Part shown: piece by piece, positions 45,497-54,084 of the stretch
Layout of the letters: every line of letters begins with the position of its first letter
How positions within the stretch are numbered: the first letter of the stretch is position 1
Assembly (NCBI RefSeq): GCF_011290685.1
Contig: NZ_JAANYN010000007.1
Span: 124,001-188,000 of the forward strand
Direction: 5' to 3'
Origin: Cyclobacterium plantarum
GTDB taxonomy: Bacteria; Bacteroidota; Bacteroidia; Cytophagales; Cyclobacteriaceae
Length of the DNA stretch: 64,000 nucleotides
The notes under the pieces: model-generated
Seen by the model: the letters and a program-made list of their open reading frames with translations, nothing else
Told to the model about the DNA's origin: nothing
The model's database searches: none
Position numbers and translations under genes: made by a program

Positions 45497-45862
45497 TTAA
45501 TGGCATAATTTTGGTTTTTTCATATGTGTGTCTTTTGCAGCTTGCGCATTGAATAAAGGATTTTTAGTGCCGTCCTTATTAAATTCTTTAAGCGTACTTT
45601 CATGATGCCACTTACCATGTTTGTCTAAATATTCAGTACCAAATCCTTGTTTTGTACCAGGTTTGAAACCTGTCTGTCTTCTAGAAACTCTAAATATATC
45701 GCCCTCAGCATATTTTGGATTGGCAACATGTATTCTAACTTCATAAACTATTTTAGTACTTACATCCCCCCATGCTTGCTTCAAATTACTAGGAATGGTA
45801 TCACCAGTCTCAAAATCTTGTTGAGTTAATGCTTCTTTTAAAAAGTCTAGAGGATTATTTCC
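45497..45862 (-). other. Exchangeable toxin tip of the Rhs effector
   Basis: The segment after the conserved Rhs core end (near WVDIFGLQ), about 121 residues. AT content rises relative to the Rhs core, matching the immunity gene downstream. The tip has conserved-looking His, Asp and Asn residues in HESTLKEFNKDG and NAQAAKDTH. The toxin family is unassigned. Confidence 0.65.
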
Positions 45863-48800
45863 CTGTAACCCAAAAATATCCACCCAACTATTGCTATCAT
45901 GCACAAAAGCATAAAATGTAGAATTGCCACCCGCTAAACCTATTGGGTCTTGTGAAATGTAAAGCCCTGTTTGGCCGTCGTAGTACCGGAACCGATTATA
46001 GTACAAGCCAGTCTCCATATCCTGGTACTGTCCCTGGAATCGGAACGGGATAAAACCTACCTCACCATAACAGGAAGCTACCTCACCGTAAGCCTTGTGC
46101 TTACAGTCCCAGACCTTCTGCCCTTCCCGGTCAAAGGCCTGCTTGGGTGTACCAAGATAATCATTTATGATGGAAAATGCTTCGCCTCCCGCCAATTTTG
46201 CAGCAGGCTTAAAACTGCCCTCATCAAATACCCAGGTAATCAGGTTTTCAACCGGTTCTTCCCGGTCTTTGGTCAACAGGCCATCGGCATCCAGGACGGG
46301 TTTTGGCCGCTCCTTCAGCGAATACTGCCATTCATGCAGGGGTACGTTGCCATCCCAAATCCAGCGGATCAGCTTGCCCTGAAAGATTTTTGCTGTTCTT
46401 CTGCCAAGGGCATCGTATTCGAAGGCCACGGTTCTTCCATCCGGACGGAGGACTTCCCTAAGGGATCCGTTTCCGTTCCAATGGAAAGCCCAATCTCCCT
46501 CGGGGGTGGATTTTTTGATTAAATTTCCTTCTTCATCGTAACTGTACCGGGCAGCTCCCTTGGCAACCAACTTTCCACCCTTATCATATTTTCGGTCGCT
46601 TCTGTCCGCTTTTTGGAAGATATTGCCGATCCCATCCCGGAAATAATTGTCCTCTGTGCCAATACCTGTCAGGCTTTGGACAAGGTTGCCCAAGGCATCG
46701 TATTCAAAGTCCTGCCAGCTGTGGTCCATCAAATCATGGATGCGCTTAAGCTTATCGTTGATCCCCCAATGGTACCTTTTGTGAAGGTGGTTGCTGCCCC
46801 TGCGGGATGTTCTCTGTCCTGCCACCCTGCCGGCCTTGTCATAGCTAAATTCGTTCTCCAGCATCCCTATCTTCCGGATCCGCTCCTGACCCAGTTGGTT
46901 ATGGGTCAGCAGGGCTTCCCAATCCTCCCTGCTTTCCGCATGACGGGCATTCATTTGCTTTACGCTACCTGCGGCATCCCATTCGATCCGGATATCGGCA
47001 CCCAAACTGCTGCTAACCGTTGTTCTATACCCCTTTTCATTGTACCCGCTTTCCACAAGCTGTCCATCCTGCATCTCCTGAATCACACGCCCGGCCTTGT
47101 CCCGCACCAAGACTACCTGGCTGTTTTCGTTGACGGCTTCTATCAACAGGCCTTCCCGATCATAGCCATAGGCCTCCCAACTGCCATCCGAATACTCGCT
47201 GCGGATTACCTGACCATTCAGGTCGTATTCATAATCGGTCCAGCGGTCTCCGGGCCTTTTGATGCGGATCACCTTGCCAGCCCTGTCCCTGAGGTAGGAT
47301 CTTTGGAGCCCGTCAAAGCCTATTTCCTCCACCACCCTTCCCATCGGATCCAGAACAAACCGGTACCACTCACTGTGCTCGTTCCTCAATCCGGTCAACC
47401 TATTCTGGCCATCATAATGAAAGGATATGGCTCTGCCGGCCTCGATCCTTCTGACCATGCTGCCCAGCGCATTGTAGACAAAATCTACCTTTCTTTGCTT
47501 GTCCCGTACCTGCACCACTTCATCATAGGCATCGTAAGACAGGGCTACCTTGTTGCCATCCGGTTCTTTGATCTGAATGACCCTGTCAAGGGGGTCAAAT
47601 TCATAGGTTTTGCTTTGTCCCTCGGGATTGATTTCGGCAATACACCTTCCCCAGAGATCGTATTGCCATTGCTGTTCGCTACCACCCGGTAGCACCATTT
47701 TTATCAGGTTGTGGTCGGTATCGTAAAAAAACCGAAATGCTTCTCCATCACTGGTTTGCAAAAGGGACAGCTGCTTGTTTTCATTGTAGCTGAGTTCTGC
47801 CAACCTGCCGTCCGGATAGGACATGGTTTTGATCAACTGATCCTCCGTATAGGTATATAAGGTTTGTTTTCCGCTCTCGCTGATCACGGCCTGAGGCTTT
47901 TGCGCTTTATCGTAAAGATAGTGCTGAGTGGCCCCATCAGGTTTCCGGAGGGAAGTAAGGTTGCCCTGATCATCGTAGGTATATCCGGTAATCAGGCCTT
48001 CCTCATCCACCTCCCGGTACAATTTCATGTCTTCGGTATAGATAAACTCCTTGACATTGCCCAGGGGGTCGACAATTTTGGTACACAGGTTGTTTTCATC
48101 GAAATAATAAAGGCTGGTTTCACCTAAAGAATTCGTCACCTCGTTGCAGCCGTCTCCATAGTTGATCCACCCTTCCATAAGGCCCTTATCTCCCCAGGTA
48201 TGCACGCACCTGGCTTCCCTGCCTTCTCCCTCGTATTCCCAGTAAAAAATATCCCCGTTGCGGTCTTTCTTTTCCACCATCAGGTGATTTTCGTACCGAA
48301 TACCCATGGCCCTGCCCAGGGCATCCATCACCTGCACCATATCCCCTGCCTCATTATAGGCATAGCTGACCAAGTCCTTTCGCAACCCTTCATAGGTGGC
48401 ATATATTTTGGAAATAAATCCCTGATCCGAAAGCTCAAAATGAATTTCCCTACCCACTGCATCGGTCAGGCCTGTCCATTTGCCTTGGTTATCGTAACGG
48501 TATTGAATGGAAAAGCCCTGCAGGTTAGTAATTCGGATAGGTCTGAAATTGGCTTTACCGGATTGCTCAAAAATAAAAGTAATGTTCTTGTCATGATCCT
48601 TCAGCTCGAATCCATTGATGGTTCGGGTCAGGGTCATCTTTTCCATGACATTATAAAAAGACTGCTTTTCCTCAGCCAGCCATTCAAAAATCGCCGGTCT
48701 TCCATCGGGTAAGGTCACCATCACGTAACCCTCATTCGGATGCGCTTCCAAGCCTATGTCATAGCTGGAATGCATCCCATGTCCGCAGGCACCCACCACA

Positions 48801-49612
48801 GTGGAATCAGAGTAATAGCTTCTCTCCCATTTCAGGGGAAAGGGCCCGGCAATTTCAAAATCCTCTGCCGTGTAAAATACGATTCCCGCGATAAGGTCTA
48901 CCGGTTCAAATCCAAATTTGCACAACACATCGGCCTTTTTATTGGACCATTTGGTGTTTTTTGCCCTTAATTTTTTGTTCCATGCTATTCCTTTTTCTTT
49001 TATCCACTTTCCCATGGCCTTAGCCTTGTTCATAGCCCCTTTAAGCAGCTTTCCTCCACCCTTCATCAAAGAGCCCATACCAAAAGACATGACAATGGCC
49101 ATCAGCAGGCCCTGTAGATCCGGAACATAGGGTCCCCCGACCATGACCGGCTTGCCGGTAGGTATGGGAACACAGGCGGATGTAGGTAAATAGGTGGTGG
49201 GTACGGGTTTAAAGTTTTTGCCGGGAGTAATACTCATCGGCATACCCACATCGCTGCATGACATGACCATAAAAGGAGATACGCCAAGAAGATTCCCTTC
49301 GGCCTTGACCCGCAGACTTCCAAAAAACTTATAGGCATCGTGGCCAATGGGTTTAGGGGTAAAGGCAGCGCCGGGCGGCATTGGAAAATGCTTCATCGTG
49401 CCCAACATGCCTGTAGTAAAGCTACAACCCCTGCATTTATAATTTACAGAAACCGTGGCACCCAACATGGGAATCAAGTCTGCCGGATCAAACACAAAAC
49501 CGATAAAGGGGTGCGGCAAAGGGGTGGGTATGGGCCCTGCCGGGCTGGGAACCATGACAATATGTATGTCCAGCCCTATAATGATGTCCTGATGGGTGCT
49601 CGCTAGTAACAT
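45497..49612 (-). CDS. PAAR-Rhs polymorphic toxin, T6SS effector
   Basis: 1371 residues. A PAAR-like domain lies at the start (VMVPSPAGPIPTPLPHPFIG and the CVPIPTGKPVMVGGPYVPDL block), followed by a hydrophobic segment (LLMAIVMSFGMGSLM) that may aid membrane translocation. A DUF6531-like entry (PVDLIAGIVFYTAEDFEIAG) opens the long YD-repeat cage (about 230-1250), closed by the Rhs core signature YYNRFRYYDGQTGLYISQDP and IGLAGG. The last 120 residues (encoded at 45497-45862) are a variable toxin tip: VYEVRIHVANPKYAEGD, FGTEYLDKHGKWHHESTLKE, DGTKNPLFNAQAAKDTH. The tip is AT-richer than the core, a mark of tip exchange. Two adjacent His in WHHES suggest a nuclease or other hydrolase, but I cannot name the fold. 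It follows the adaptor candidate by three bases and precedes the immunity gene. Confidence 0.9.
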   Translation of the reverse strand: MLLASTHQDIIIGLDIHIVMVPSPAGPIPTPLPHPFIGFVFDPADLIPMLGATVSVNYKCRGCSFTTGMLGTMKHFPMPPGAAFTPKPIGHDAYKFFGSLRVKAEGNLLGVSPFMVMSCSDVGMPMSITPGKNFKPVPTTYLPTSACVPIPTGKPVMVGGPYVPDLQGLLMAIVMSFGMGSLMKGGGKLLKGAMNKAKAMGKWIKEKGIAWNKKLRAKNTKWSNKKADVLCKFGFEPVDLIAGIVFYTAEDFEIAGPFPLKWERSYYSDSTVVGACGHGMHSSYDIGLEAHPNEGYVMVTLPDGRPAIFEWLAEEKQSFYNVMEKMTLTRTINGFELKDHDKNITFIFEQSGKANFRPIRITNLQGFSIQYRYDNQGKWTGLTDAVGREIHFELSDQGFISKIYATYEGLRKDLVSYAYNEAGDMVQVMDALGRAMGIRYENHLMVEKKDRNGDIFYWEYEGEGREARCVHTWGDKGLMEGWINYGDGCNEVTNSLGETSLYYFDENNLCTKIVDPLGNVKEFIYTEDMKLYREVDEEGLITGYTYDDQGNLTSLRKPDGATQHYLYDKAQKPQAVISESGKQTLYTYTEDQLIKTMSYPDGRLAELSYNENKQLSLLQTSDGEAFRFFYDTDHNLIKMVLPGGSEQQWQYDLWGRCIAEINPEGQSKTYEFDPLDRVIQIKEPDGNKVALSYDAYDEVVQVRDKQRKVDFVYNALGSMVRRIEAGRAISFHYDGQNRLTGLRNEHSEWYRFVLDPMGRVVEEIGFDGLQRSYLRDRAGKVIRIKRPGDRWTDYEYDLNGQVIRSEYSDGSWEAYGYDREGLLIEAVNENSQVVLVRDKAGRVIQEMQDGQLVESGYNEKGYRTTVSSSLGADIRIEWDAAGSVKQMNARHAESREDWEALLTHNQLGQERIRKIGMLENEFSYDKAGRVAGQRTSRRGSNHLHKRYHWGINDKLKRIHDLMDHSWQDFEYDALGNLVQSLTGIGTEDNYFRDGIGNIFQKADRSDRKYDKGGKLVAKGAARYSYDEEGNLIKKSTPEGDWAFHWNGNGSLREVLRPDGRTVAFEYDALGRRTAKIFQGKLIRWIWDGNVPLHEWQYSLKERPKPVLDADGLLTKDREEPVENLITWVFDEGSFKPAAKLAGGEAFSIINDYLGTPKQAFDREGQKVWDCKHKAYGEVASCYGEVGFIPFRFQGQYQDMETGLYYNRFRYYDGQTGLYISQDPIGLAGGNSTFYAFVHDSNSWVDIFGLQGNNPLDFLKEALTQQDFETGDTIPSNLKQAWGDVSTKIVYEVRIHVANPKYAEGDIFRVSRRQTGFKPGTKQGFGTEYLDKHGKWHHESTLKEFNKDGTKNPLFNAQAAKDTHMKKPKLCH

Positions 49613-49615
49613 GGC

Positions 49616-50962
49616 CTAGGCATAATTGGGTTGGAATTCCTCAGGAACCGGTTCTTCTGCCATACTTCTCCAGGACGAACCAAAAAGTGAGGTCATTTTG
49701 TTGTCCGCTTCAACTGCTTTTTGCGGCTCTCCTTTGTATTTATGCCAATCACAATAGGTCTTGGCCAGCATCAAAAATCCACTCAGTTTGATTTCGTCTT
49801 CATTCAAGCGGTCCTTCAATGAAAAGGCTTTTTCCAATAATTCAGGAACAGCTTCGGTTTGGTATTTCTTCGCCAAATCTATGGCCAATCGAAAACTGTT
49901 CACTGCCTGCATATATTGCCCTGCCTCAATAGCGGCTTCAGCACCTTTTCGGTAACTATTGATGGCAGGAAGGTACTTTTTGGACAATTGCTGACTGGAA
50001 CCAAGAAAATTATAGTACTGTAATACCAGGGCCTGACAGGTAACATCCCCCTCTCTTGCTCCGTTTTCGGTGATGCTCAGCCCCTGCCTTAACAGGTCCT
50101 GAATCTGCAGGTGGGCTTTGAAATGAAACAACATGCCCGCATAGGCGATATGGGCAGTGGCCAACAATACTTTTTCCCGGGACTTGCGCATTTCCTTCAG
50201 GCAGGATGTTCCCAACTGGTTTAATTTGTCCAGGTTTCGTGCGGCAGTGGCCTGTGACATTTGATAGATGTAACGCTGTAATTTGACCCCAGGCTGACTG
50301 GGATTACCAGACTGCATGACCTGTTGTACAGCACCCTGATAATCCAGGTCCGGGTCGAGCGTCTTGACATAGGTCGGATCCAACTGCTTCATCAACGGAT
50401 CAAAAAACCGTTCCTCTTTTAAGTCAAAAATGCAGCATCTTAGATAAGTTGGAAACTCAGCTGAATACAGGGCTTCCAACCATTTACCATACGCCTGGAT
50501 ATCTGCAATCTGATAGGGCATCAAAACCACGTTCAGCAAAGTGTCTTCTATACCACTCGCCTTTCTAAAGGAGTCGATCAGTTCGAAAAATAGCGATTTA
50601 GCTTCCTCTTCCTTTACGGTTTTTTCTATATTGAATGGTGTCGTATCCCAATTAAACGGGTTTCCATACGCATTCAGGGCTTCTTTGGTTTTCTGGTCCT
50701 TTTCAGCCATTTCCACCCAGGTTTGGATCAAATCCCGGGTAAAGCTGCCCTTAGAAACAAAAGGACACATCAAAACAATAAACACTTCGGGAATTGCACC
50801 CTGGGGAGTGGACTCTAAATGAACAAATCCTTCGTAAAGCCTGGCCTCTTCTGGTAAAATCATCCATCTTACCAAGGCCAGTTCTTCGTTGGAGGAAACC
50901 TCCTTTATCCAGGTCTGTTGAAGTTTGGTAACTAAATGGGCTATGGGATTGTGTTCGTTCAT
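49616..50962 (-). CDS. TPR-rich T6SS adaptor/chaperone candidate between vgrG and the Rhs toxin
   Basis: About 448 residues from ATG 50962 (MNEHNPIAHLVTKLQQTW), two bases after the vgrG stop. The first 200 residues are globular (LALVRWMILPEEARLYEGF, EVFIVLMCPFVSKGSFTR); the second half is a TPR-like helical array (AGMLFHFKAHLQIQDLLRQG, ALVLQYYNFLGSSQQLSKKY, YMQAVNSFRLAIDLAKKYQ). It is not DUF4123 or DUF1795. Sandwiched between the spike and the PAAR-Rhs effector, it most likely loads the effector on VgrG. Similar genes accompany Rhs/PAAR effectors in other Bacteroidota T6SS loci as far as I recall; function is inferred. Confidence 0.75.
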   Translation of the reverse strand: MNEHNPIAHLVTKLQQTWIKEVSSNEELALVRWMILPEEARLYEGFVHLESTPQGAIPEVFIVLMCPFVSKGSFTRDLIQTWVEMAEKDQKTKEALNAYGNPFNWDTTPFNIEKTVKEEEAKSLFFELIDSFRKASGIEDTLLNVVLMPYQIADIQAYGKWLEALYSAEFPTYLRCCIFDLKEERFFDPLMKQLDPTYVKTLDPDLDYQGAVQQVMQSGNPSQPGVKLQRYIYQMSQATAARNLDKLNQLGTSCLKEMRKSREKVLLATAHIAYAGMLFHFKAHLQIQDLLRQGLSITENGAREGDVTCQALVLQYYNFLGSSQQLSKKYLPAINSYRKGAEAAIEAGQYMQAVNSFRLAIDLAKKYQTEAVPELLEKAFSLKDRLNEDEIKLSGFLMLAKTYCDWHKYKGEPQKAVEADNKMTSLFGSSWRSMAEEPVPEEFQPNYA

Positions 50963-50964
50963 GA

Positions 50965-52758
50965 TCAACAGTTTAATTGAACCATACCACCTTTTATATC
51001 CGTCATCATCGCACCTTCGACAGTTACCATTTTACCGGATACTTTGAAAGCGACGTCCGCTGTTTGTTCTATTTCAGGGCTATTCATGGAGATTTTGGCT
51101 CCACCATTTACTTTTAGTTCCTGATCCGCTTTGGCCTCTACCGTCTTTGCCTCTGCCTTAATGAGGGAATCCGATTTGATCTCCACTGCCTTCTTGCCGG
51201 TGATGGATACCGTCCCATCCTTCTTCATTTCCAAAATGGCATCTCCACAGCTGAGTTTGATACTCTCTGAGGAAGAAATACTGATATTCCCCTTTCCATC
51301 AATCATCACCTTATTGCCCTCTGCATCTTCAATCATTACGCTTTTATCCTTATCATTCAGCACCAGCTTGTTTCCGCTTTTGCTCTGAAAGGCCTTGACA
51401 TCGTTGCCGCCGTTACTGAAGGTACATTTGGCCTTGCCGTGATAGACGCTACCGATGACATAGGGCTTGGTGGGGTTGTCGCCCTCGAAGCCTACGATCA
51501 CCTCTTCTCCCACTTCGGGCATCAGGAAGATGCCTTTGCCTTCCCCGGCATGGGGGCTGGTGACGCGGAGCCAGGGGCTCTTTTCATTGCCTTCCATCCA
51601 GTGGAACTTTACCCTTACCCTTCCCAAACCTTTCTCATCGTGGTTGTCGGTCACCAGGGCACTTTGTGTTTCGCAGTAAGGCTCAGTACAGTTTGTTTCC
51701 GGTGGCATTTTTACCGTAGCGGGGATGGCAGTAAAATCATTGGAATAATTTCCCTGCCCGTCACAGTGATGGTTTACAGAAATTACCGTGTATTCCCCAA
51801 AAGATTCATCGGTCAGGCTGAACACATTTTTGCCGCCCACCTTGATGGTGGCGCCCACCTGCACCCCCGGATGGTTGCTGTTGCCGTTGATGCGGACCAT
51901 GTTGCTGCTTTGGGTGGCCGCACGGGTGGCAATCCGGTCGTCCAGTTGTTTTTTGCTGGTGAGAAATTGGTTGTGCCATTGCTTGGGCTGGTCGGTGTAG
52001 AATGCTTCACTTTTCTGCAAGGCATGTTTCCCAAGATCACTCAGGCCTGCCTTGTCGGCTGTACCATTGGGGGAACCGTTGTACACCTCATGGTTGATGT
52101 AATCATAGGCCATCATCTTAAAGCTGGCAGGTTTTACCTGCATGGCCATATTGAAGCGGTTCAGGCTGTTGCCATAGACCAGGTTGATGCTGTCTTTCTT
52201 TTCCAGGCCCAGCACGAGTTTGGCCCCCTCATAATACAGCCATTCCCCATGCTCGGCACAGAGGCGCAGTAAAAATTGCCAGGCCGTTTCCCTGTATTGC
52301 ACTGTGTAAGACAGCTTATCCGAAAAGGCTGGGTCCAGCTGGGTTTTCAATAAATTTTTGGGAAAGGGTTGTAACACCTCTTCTGCAATATCTTTGATGC
52401 CTTTTTTCTCCCAGGTCTGGCAATGTGGCCCATTGTCCATCAAAATGGTGGGGCCAAAACCACTGAGGATAAGGTCTCCTGCATGGCCTGCAAACCGGGA
52501 AGCCTCCACCTGGGTCACCAGTCCGGCAAATTCCAGGCTGCCGGCAAGGCCAATTGCTTTCACCTGGATCAAAATTGAAGCCCCCACCCAATTCTTTGAT
52601 TTTTCAAAGACGGCCCCTTTGGCCCCATCCACCGCTTCGGACGGACAGACCAGGGAAAAGGTATGGTGAGCGGAAATCTCCTGGCTTAGGCTCAGGGAAG
52701 AAAACTGCTTCAGTGGCTTTCCATCGATTTCGATACCGGTGATTACAAATTGTGCCAT
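50965..52758 (-). CDS. vgrG: T6SS spike protein VgrG (TssI)
   Basis: 597 residues. gp27-like N-terminal part (ITGIEIDGKPLKQFSSLSLS, YTVQYRETAWQFLLRLCAEH, GEWLYYEGAKLVLGLEKKD), gp5-like OB fold (LGRVRVKFHWMEGNEKSPWL, FLMPEVGEEVIVGFEGDNPT) and a C-terminal beta-helical needle (KSGNKLVLNDKDKSVMIEDA, ending GGMVQLNC) without an extra effector domain. The tip would be sharpened by the PAAR domain of the Rhs toxin. It follows the repeat region behind hcp. Confidence 0.93.
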   Translation of the reverse strand: MAQFVITGIEIDGKPLKQFSSLSLSQEISAHHTFSLVCPSEAVDGAKGAVFEKSKNWVGASILIQVKAIGLAGSLEFAGLVTQVEASRFAGHAGDLILSGFGPTILMDNGPHCQTWEKKGIKDIAEEVLQPFPKNLLKTQLDPAFSDKLSYTVQYRETAWQFLLRLCAEHGEWLYYEGAKLVLGLEKKDSINLVYGNSLNRFNMAMQVKPASFKMMAYDYINHEVYNGSPNGTADKAGLSDLGKHALQKSEAFYTDQPKQWHNQFLTSKKQLDDRIATRAATQSSNMVRINGNSNHPGVQVGATIKVGGKNVFSLTDESFGEYTVISVNHHCDGQGNYSNDFTAIPATVKMPPETNCTEPYCETQSALVTDNHDEKGLGRVRVKFHWMEGNEKSPWLRVTSPHAGEGKGIFLMPEVGEEVIVGFEGDNPTKPYVIGSVYHGKAKCTFSNGGNDVKAFQSKSGNKLVLNDKDKSVMIEDAEGNKVMIDGKGNISISSSESIKLSCGDAILEMKKDGTVSITGKKAVEIKSDSLIKAEAKTVEAKADQELKVNGGAKISMNSPEIEQTADVAFKVSGKMVTVEGAMMTDIKGGMVQLNC

Positions 52759-52777
52759 GATAAAATTTTTAAGTTCC

Positions 52778-53093
52778 GACCTTTGAGGTTTCCAAAAACC
52801 TTGGAGTCTTATTTAACTTGATGATTAAAACCTTCGGGGTCTCAAAGACCCCAAAGGTTTGAAGACCCTGACCTTTGAGGTTTCCAAATACCCCGAAGGT
52901 CTTTACCGTCCCAGGGCATCCTTTGATGTTTCAATAACTTGGAGCTCTTATTCAGCTCCTGGATAAAACCTTCGGGGTCCCAAAGACCCCAAAGGTTTGA
53001 AGACCCTGACCTTTGAGGTTTCGAAAAACCTCGAAGGTCTTTTTCATTTCGGGCATACAACCCTCGGGGTCTCAAAGACCCCAAAGGTTTGGA
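52778..53093. repeat. Hairpin-rich tandem repeat between hcp and vgrG
   Basis: Two 78-bp copies (52827-52904 and 52965-53042) differ at about five positions and are spaced 138 bases apart; degenerate pieces occur at 52778-52810, 52917-52950 and 53058-53093. Each copy contains two palindromes: CCTTCGGGGTCT/AGACCCCAAAGG (nearly perfect, loop CAA) and a weaker one, GACCTTTGAGG/CCCCGAAGGTC. Between a highly expressed hcp and a spike gene needed in few copies, they may set mRNA level by termination or stability. They could also be a REP/BIME-like mobile repeat family. Confidence 0.8.
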
Positions 53094-53098
53094 GCCGT

Positions 53099-53488
53099 TT
53101 ATTCCGGCCAGTTATTTTTGAAAACCGAATCGTTGAGTTTTAGCTCCCTGGCACTGAGTTTCAGTTCGACCAACATGGGGTTTTCTCCTTCATGGTCGAA
53201 GGTTTCCCGGTAGCGGATACAATGGGCATCGATAAATTCCAATGTCTTGAGCTTGCTCATCTCATCCCTGCGATAAAAGGTGATGTCCCCACTTTTCACC
53301 TGGGTCGAACTGATCATCCAATCGTAAAAATTGGTTTTGCCATTGCTTTCAATTTTGATGGATACCATACCTCCCTGTGGAATGGAGGTAGGTTTTCCTG
53401 TGGCATCGGTGATTTTCCGGAAAGCGTAGGCACAGTGCAGCACCTTGGACTCTTCACCGTCTATTTTTAGTATGGCTCGGAATGACAT
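53099..53488 (-). CDS. tssD: T6SS tube protein TssD/Hcp, copy 1
   Basis: 129 residues from ATG 53488 (MSFRAILKIDGEESKVLHCA); a longer frame has a non-family N-terminus. Matches Bacteroidota TssD: Hcp-type beta-barrel with RKITDATGKPTSIPQGG, SIKIESNGKTNFYDWMISS and KLSARELKLNDSVFKNNW. It polymerises into the inner tube. Distinct from copy 2 at 53584: both share ATGxP and the KLxxxxxKNEW-like end but differ at most other positions, so they may carry different cargo. Confidence 0.9.
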   Translation of the reverse strand: MSFRAILKIDGEESKVLHCAYAFRKITDATGKPTSIPQGGMVSIKIESNGKTNFYDWMISSTQVKSGDITFYRRDEMSKLKTLEFIDAHCIRYRETFDHEGENPMLVELKLSARELKLNDSVFKNNWPE

Positions 53489-53542
53489 GATTGGAGAGGT
53501 TGAATATAAGTTTACTTGGTGATAGGGTTGAATCAAATCTTT

Positions 53543-53574
53543 AAAAAAGGGGGAAGGAAGACGCCTTCCCCCTT
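53543..53574 (-). terminator. Hairpin terminator between the two hcp genes
   Basis: An 11-bp stem (AAGGGGGAAGG at 53547-53557 and its complement at 53564-53574) with a 6-base loop, followed by six T residues on the minus strand. It lies 10 bases after the copy 2 stop and probably limits read-through into copy 1 and vgrG. Confidence 0.85.
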
Positions 53575-53583
53575 ACCTGCTGC

Positions 53584-53973
53584 TTACACCGGCCATTCGT
53601 TTTTGTGTTCGCCGTTCCCCAATTTGATGCTTTTGGCACTGATGGTGAACGTTTCCCTGACGGGCCTGGAACTCTCACTGTCAAAACTTTCCGAATAAGA
53701 AACCATATAGGCTTCAGAGAAGGTGAGTTCTTTCATGGTCGCATCCGTGTCCCGCTTGGTGAAAGTGATGGTTCCGTCCTTTCTCTCGAAGCTGTTACAC
53801 ATCCATTCGAAAAATGGGGTCTCTCCGGTGGATTCTACGGTAATGGTGATTTTTCCACCCCGTACATCTTCAGAAGGTCGACCTGTGGCATCGGTATTCC
53901 TTTTTAACTCATAGTGAGTGTCCAATACAGGCAGGTCCGCACCTGCCACTTTTAATCTGGCTTTAAATGACAT
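53584..53973 (-). CDS. tssD: T6SS tube protein TssD/Hcp, copy 2
   Basis: 129 residues: MSFKARLKVAGADLPVLDTH, ELKRNTDATGRPSEDVRGGK, ITITVESTGETPFFEWMCNS, FTISAKSIKLGNGEHKNEWP, the usual TssD pattern. It lies 112 bases downstream of tssC and is probably the abundant main tube subunit, since it is closest to the sheath genes and is followed by its own terminator. Confidence 0.92.
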   Translation of the reverse strand: MSFKARLKVAGADLPVLDTHYELKRNTDATGRPSEDVRGGKITITVESTGETPFFEWMCNSFERKDGTITFTKRDTDATMKELTFSEAYMVSYSESFDSESSRPVRETFTISAKSIKLGNGEHKNEWPV

Positions 53974-54084
53974 GGTTTTTAATTTTAATGGATAAATGAT
54001 TACATATAACCCGGGGCCTGGAGGAGATCTACCATTAAACCCCGTAACGGTTCTTTTTTAAAAGAATGAAATTCGGAAACTCCA

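Noticed and set aside
46613-47692. Long plus-strand reading frame of 359 codons inside the Rhs gene
   Set aside because: It is antisense to the YD-repeat region; its product is low in charged residues and matches no family, a result of the repetitive codon pattern of the Rhs gene.
51439-52272. Plus-strand frame of 277 codons opposite vgrG
   Set aside because: It is antisense to a clearly recognised VgrG, with a His/Gly/Val-rich composition typical of shadow frames.
52778-53093. CRISPR array interpretation of the repeats
   Set aside because: Only two full copies, long palindromic units, no uniform spacers and no cas genes nearby.
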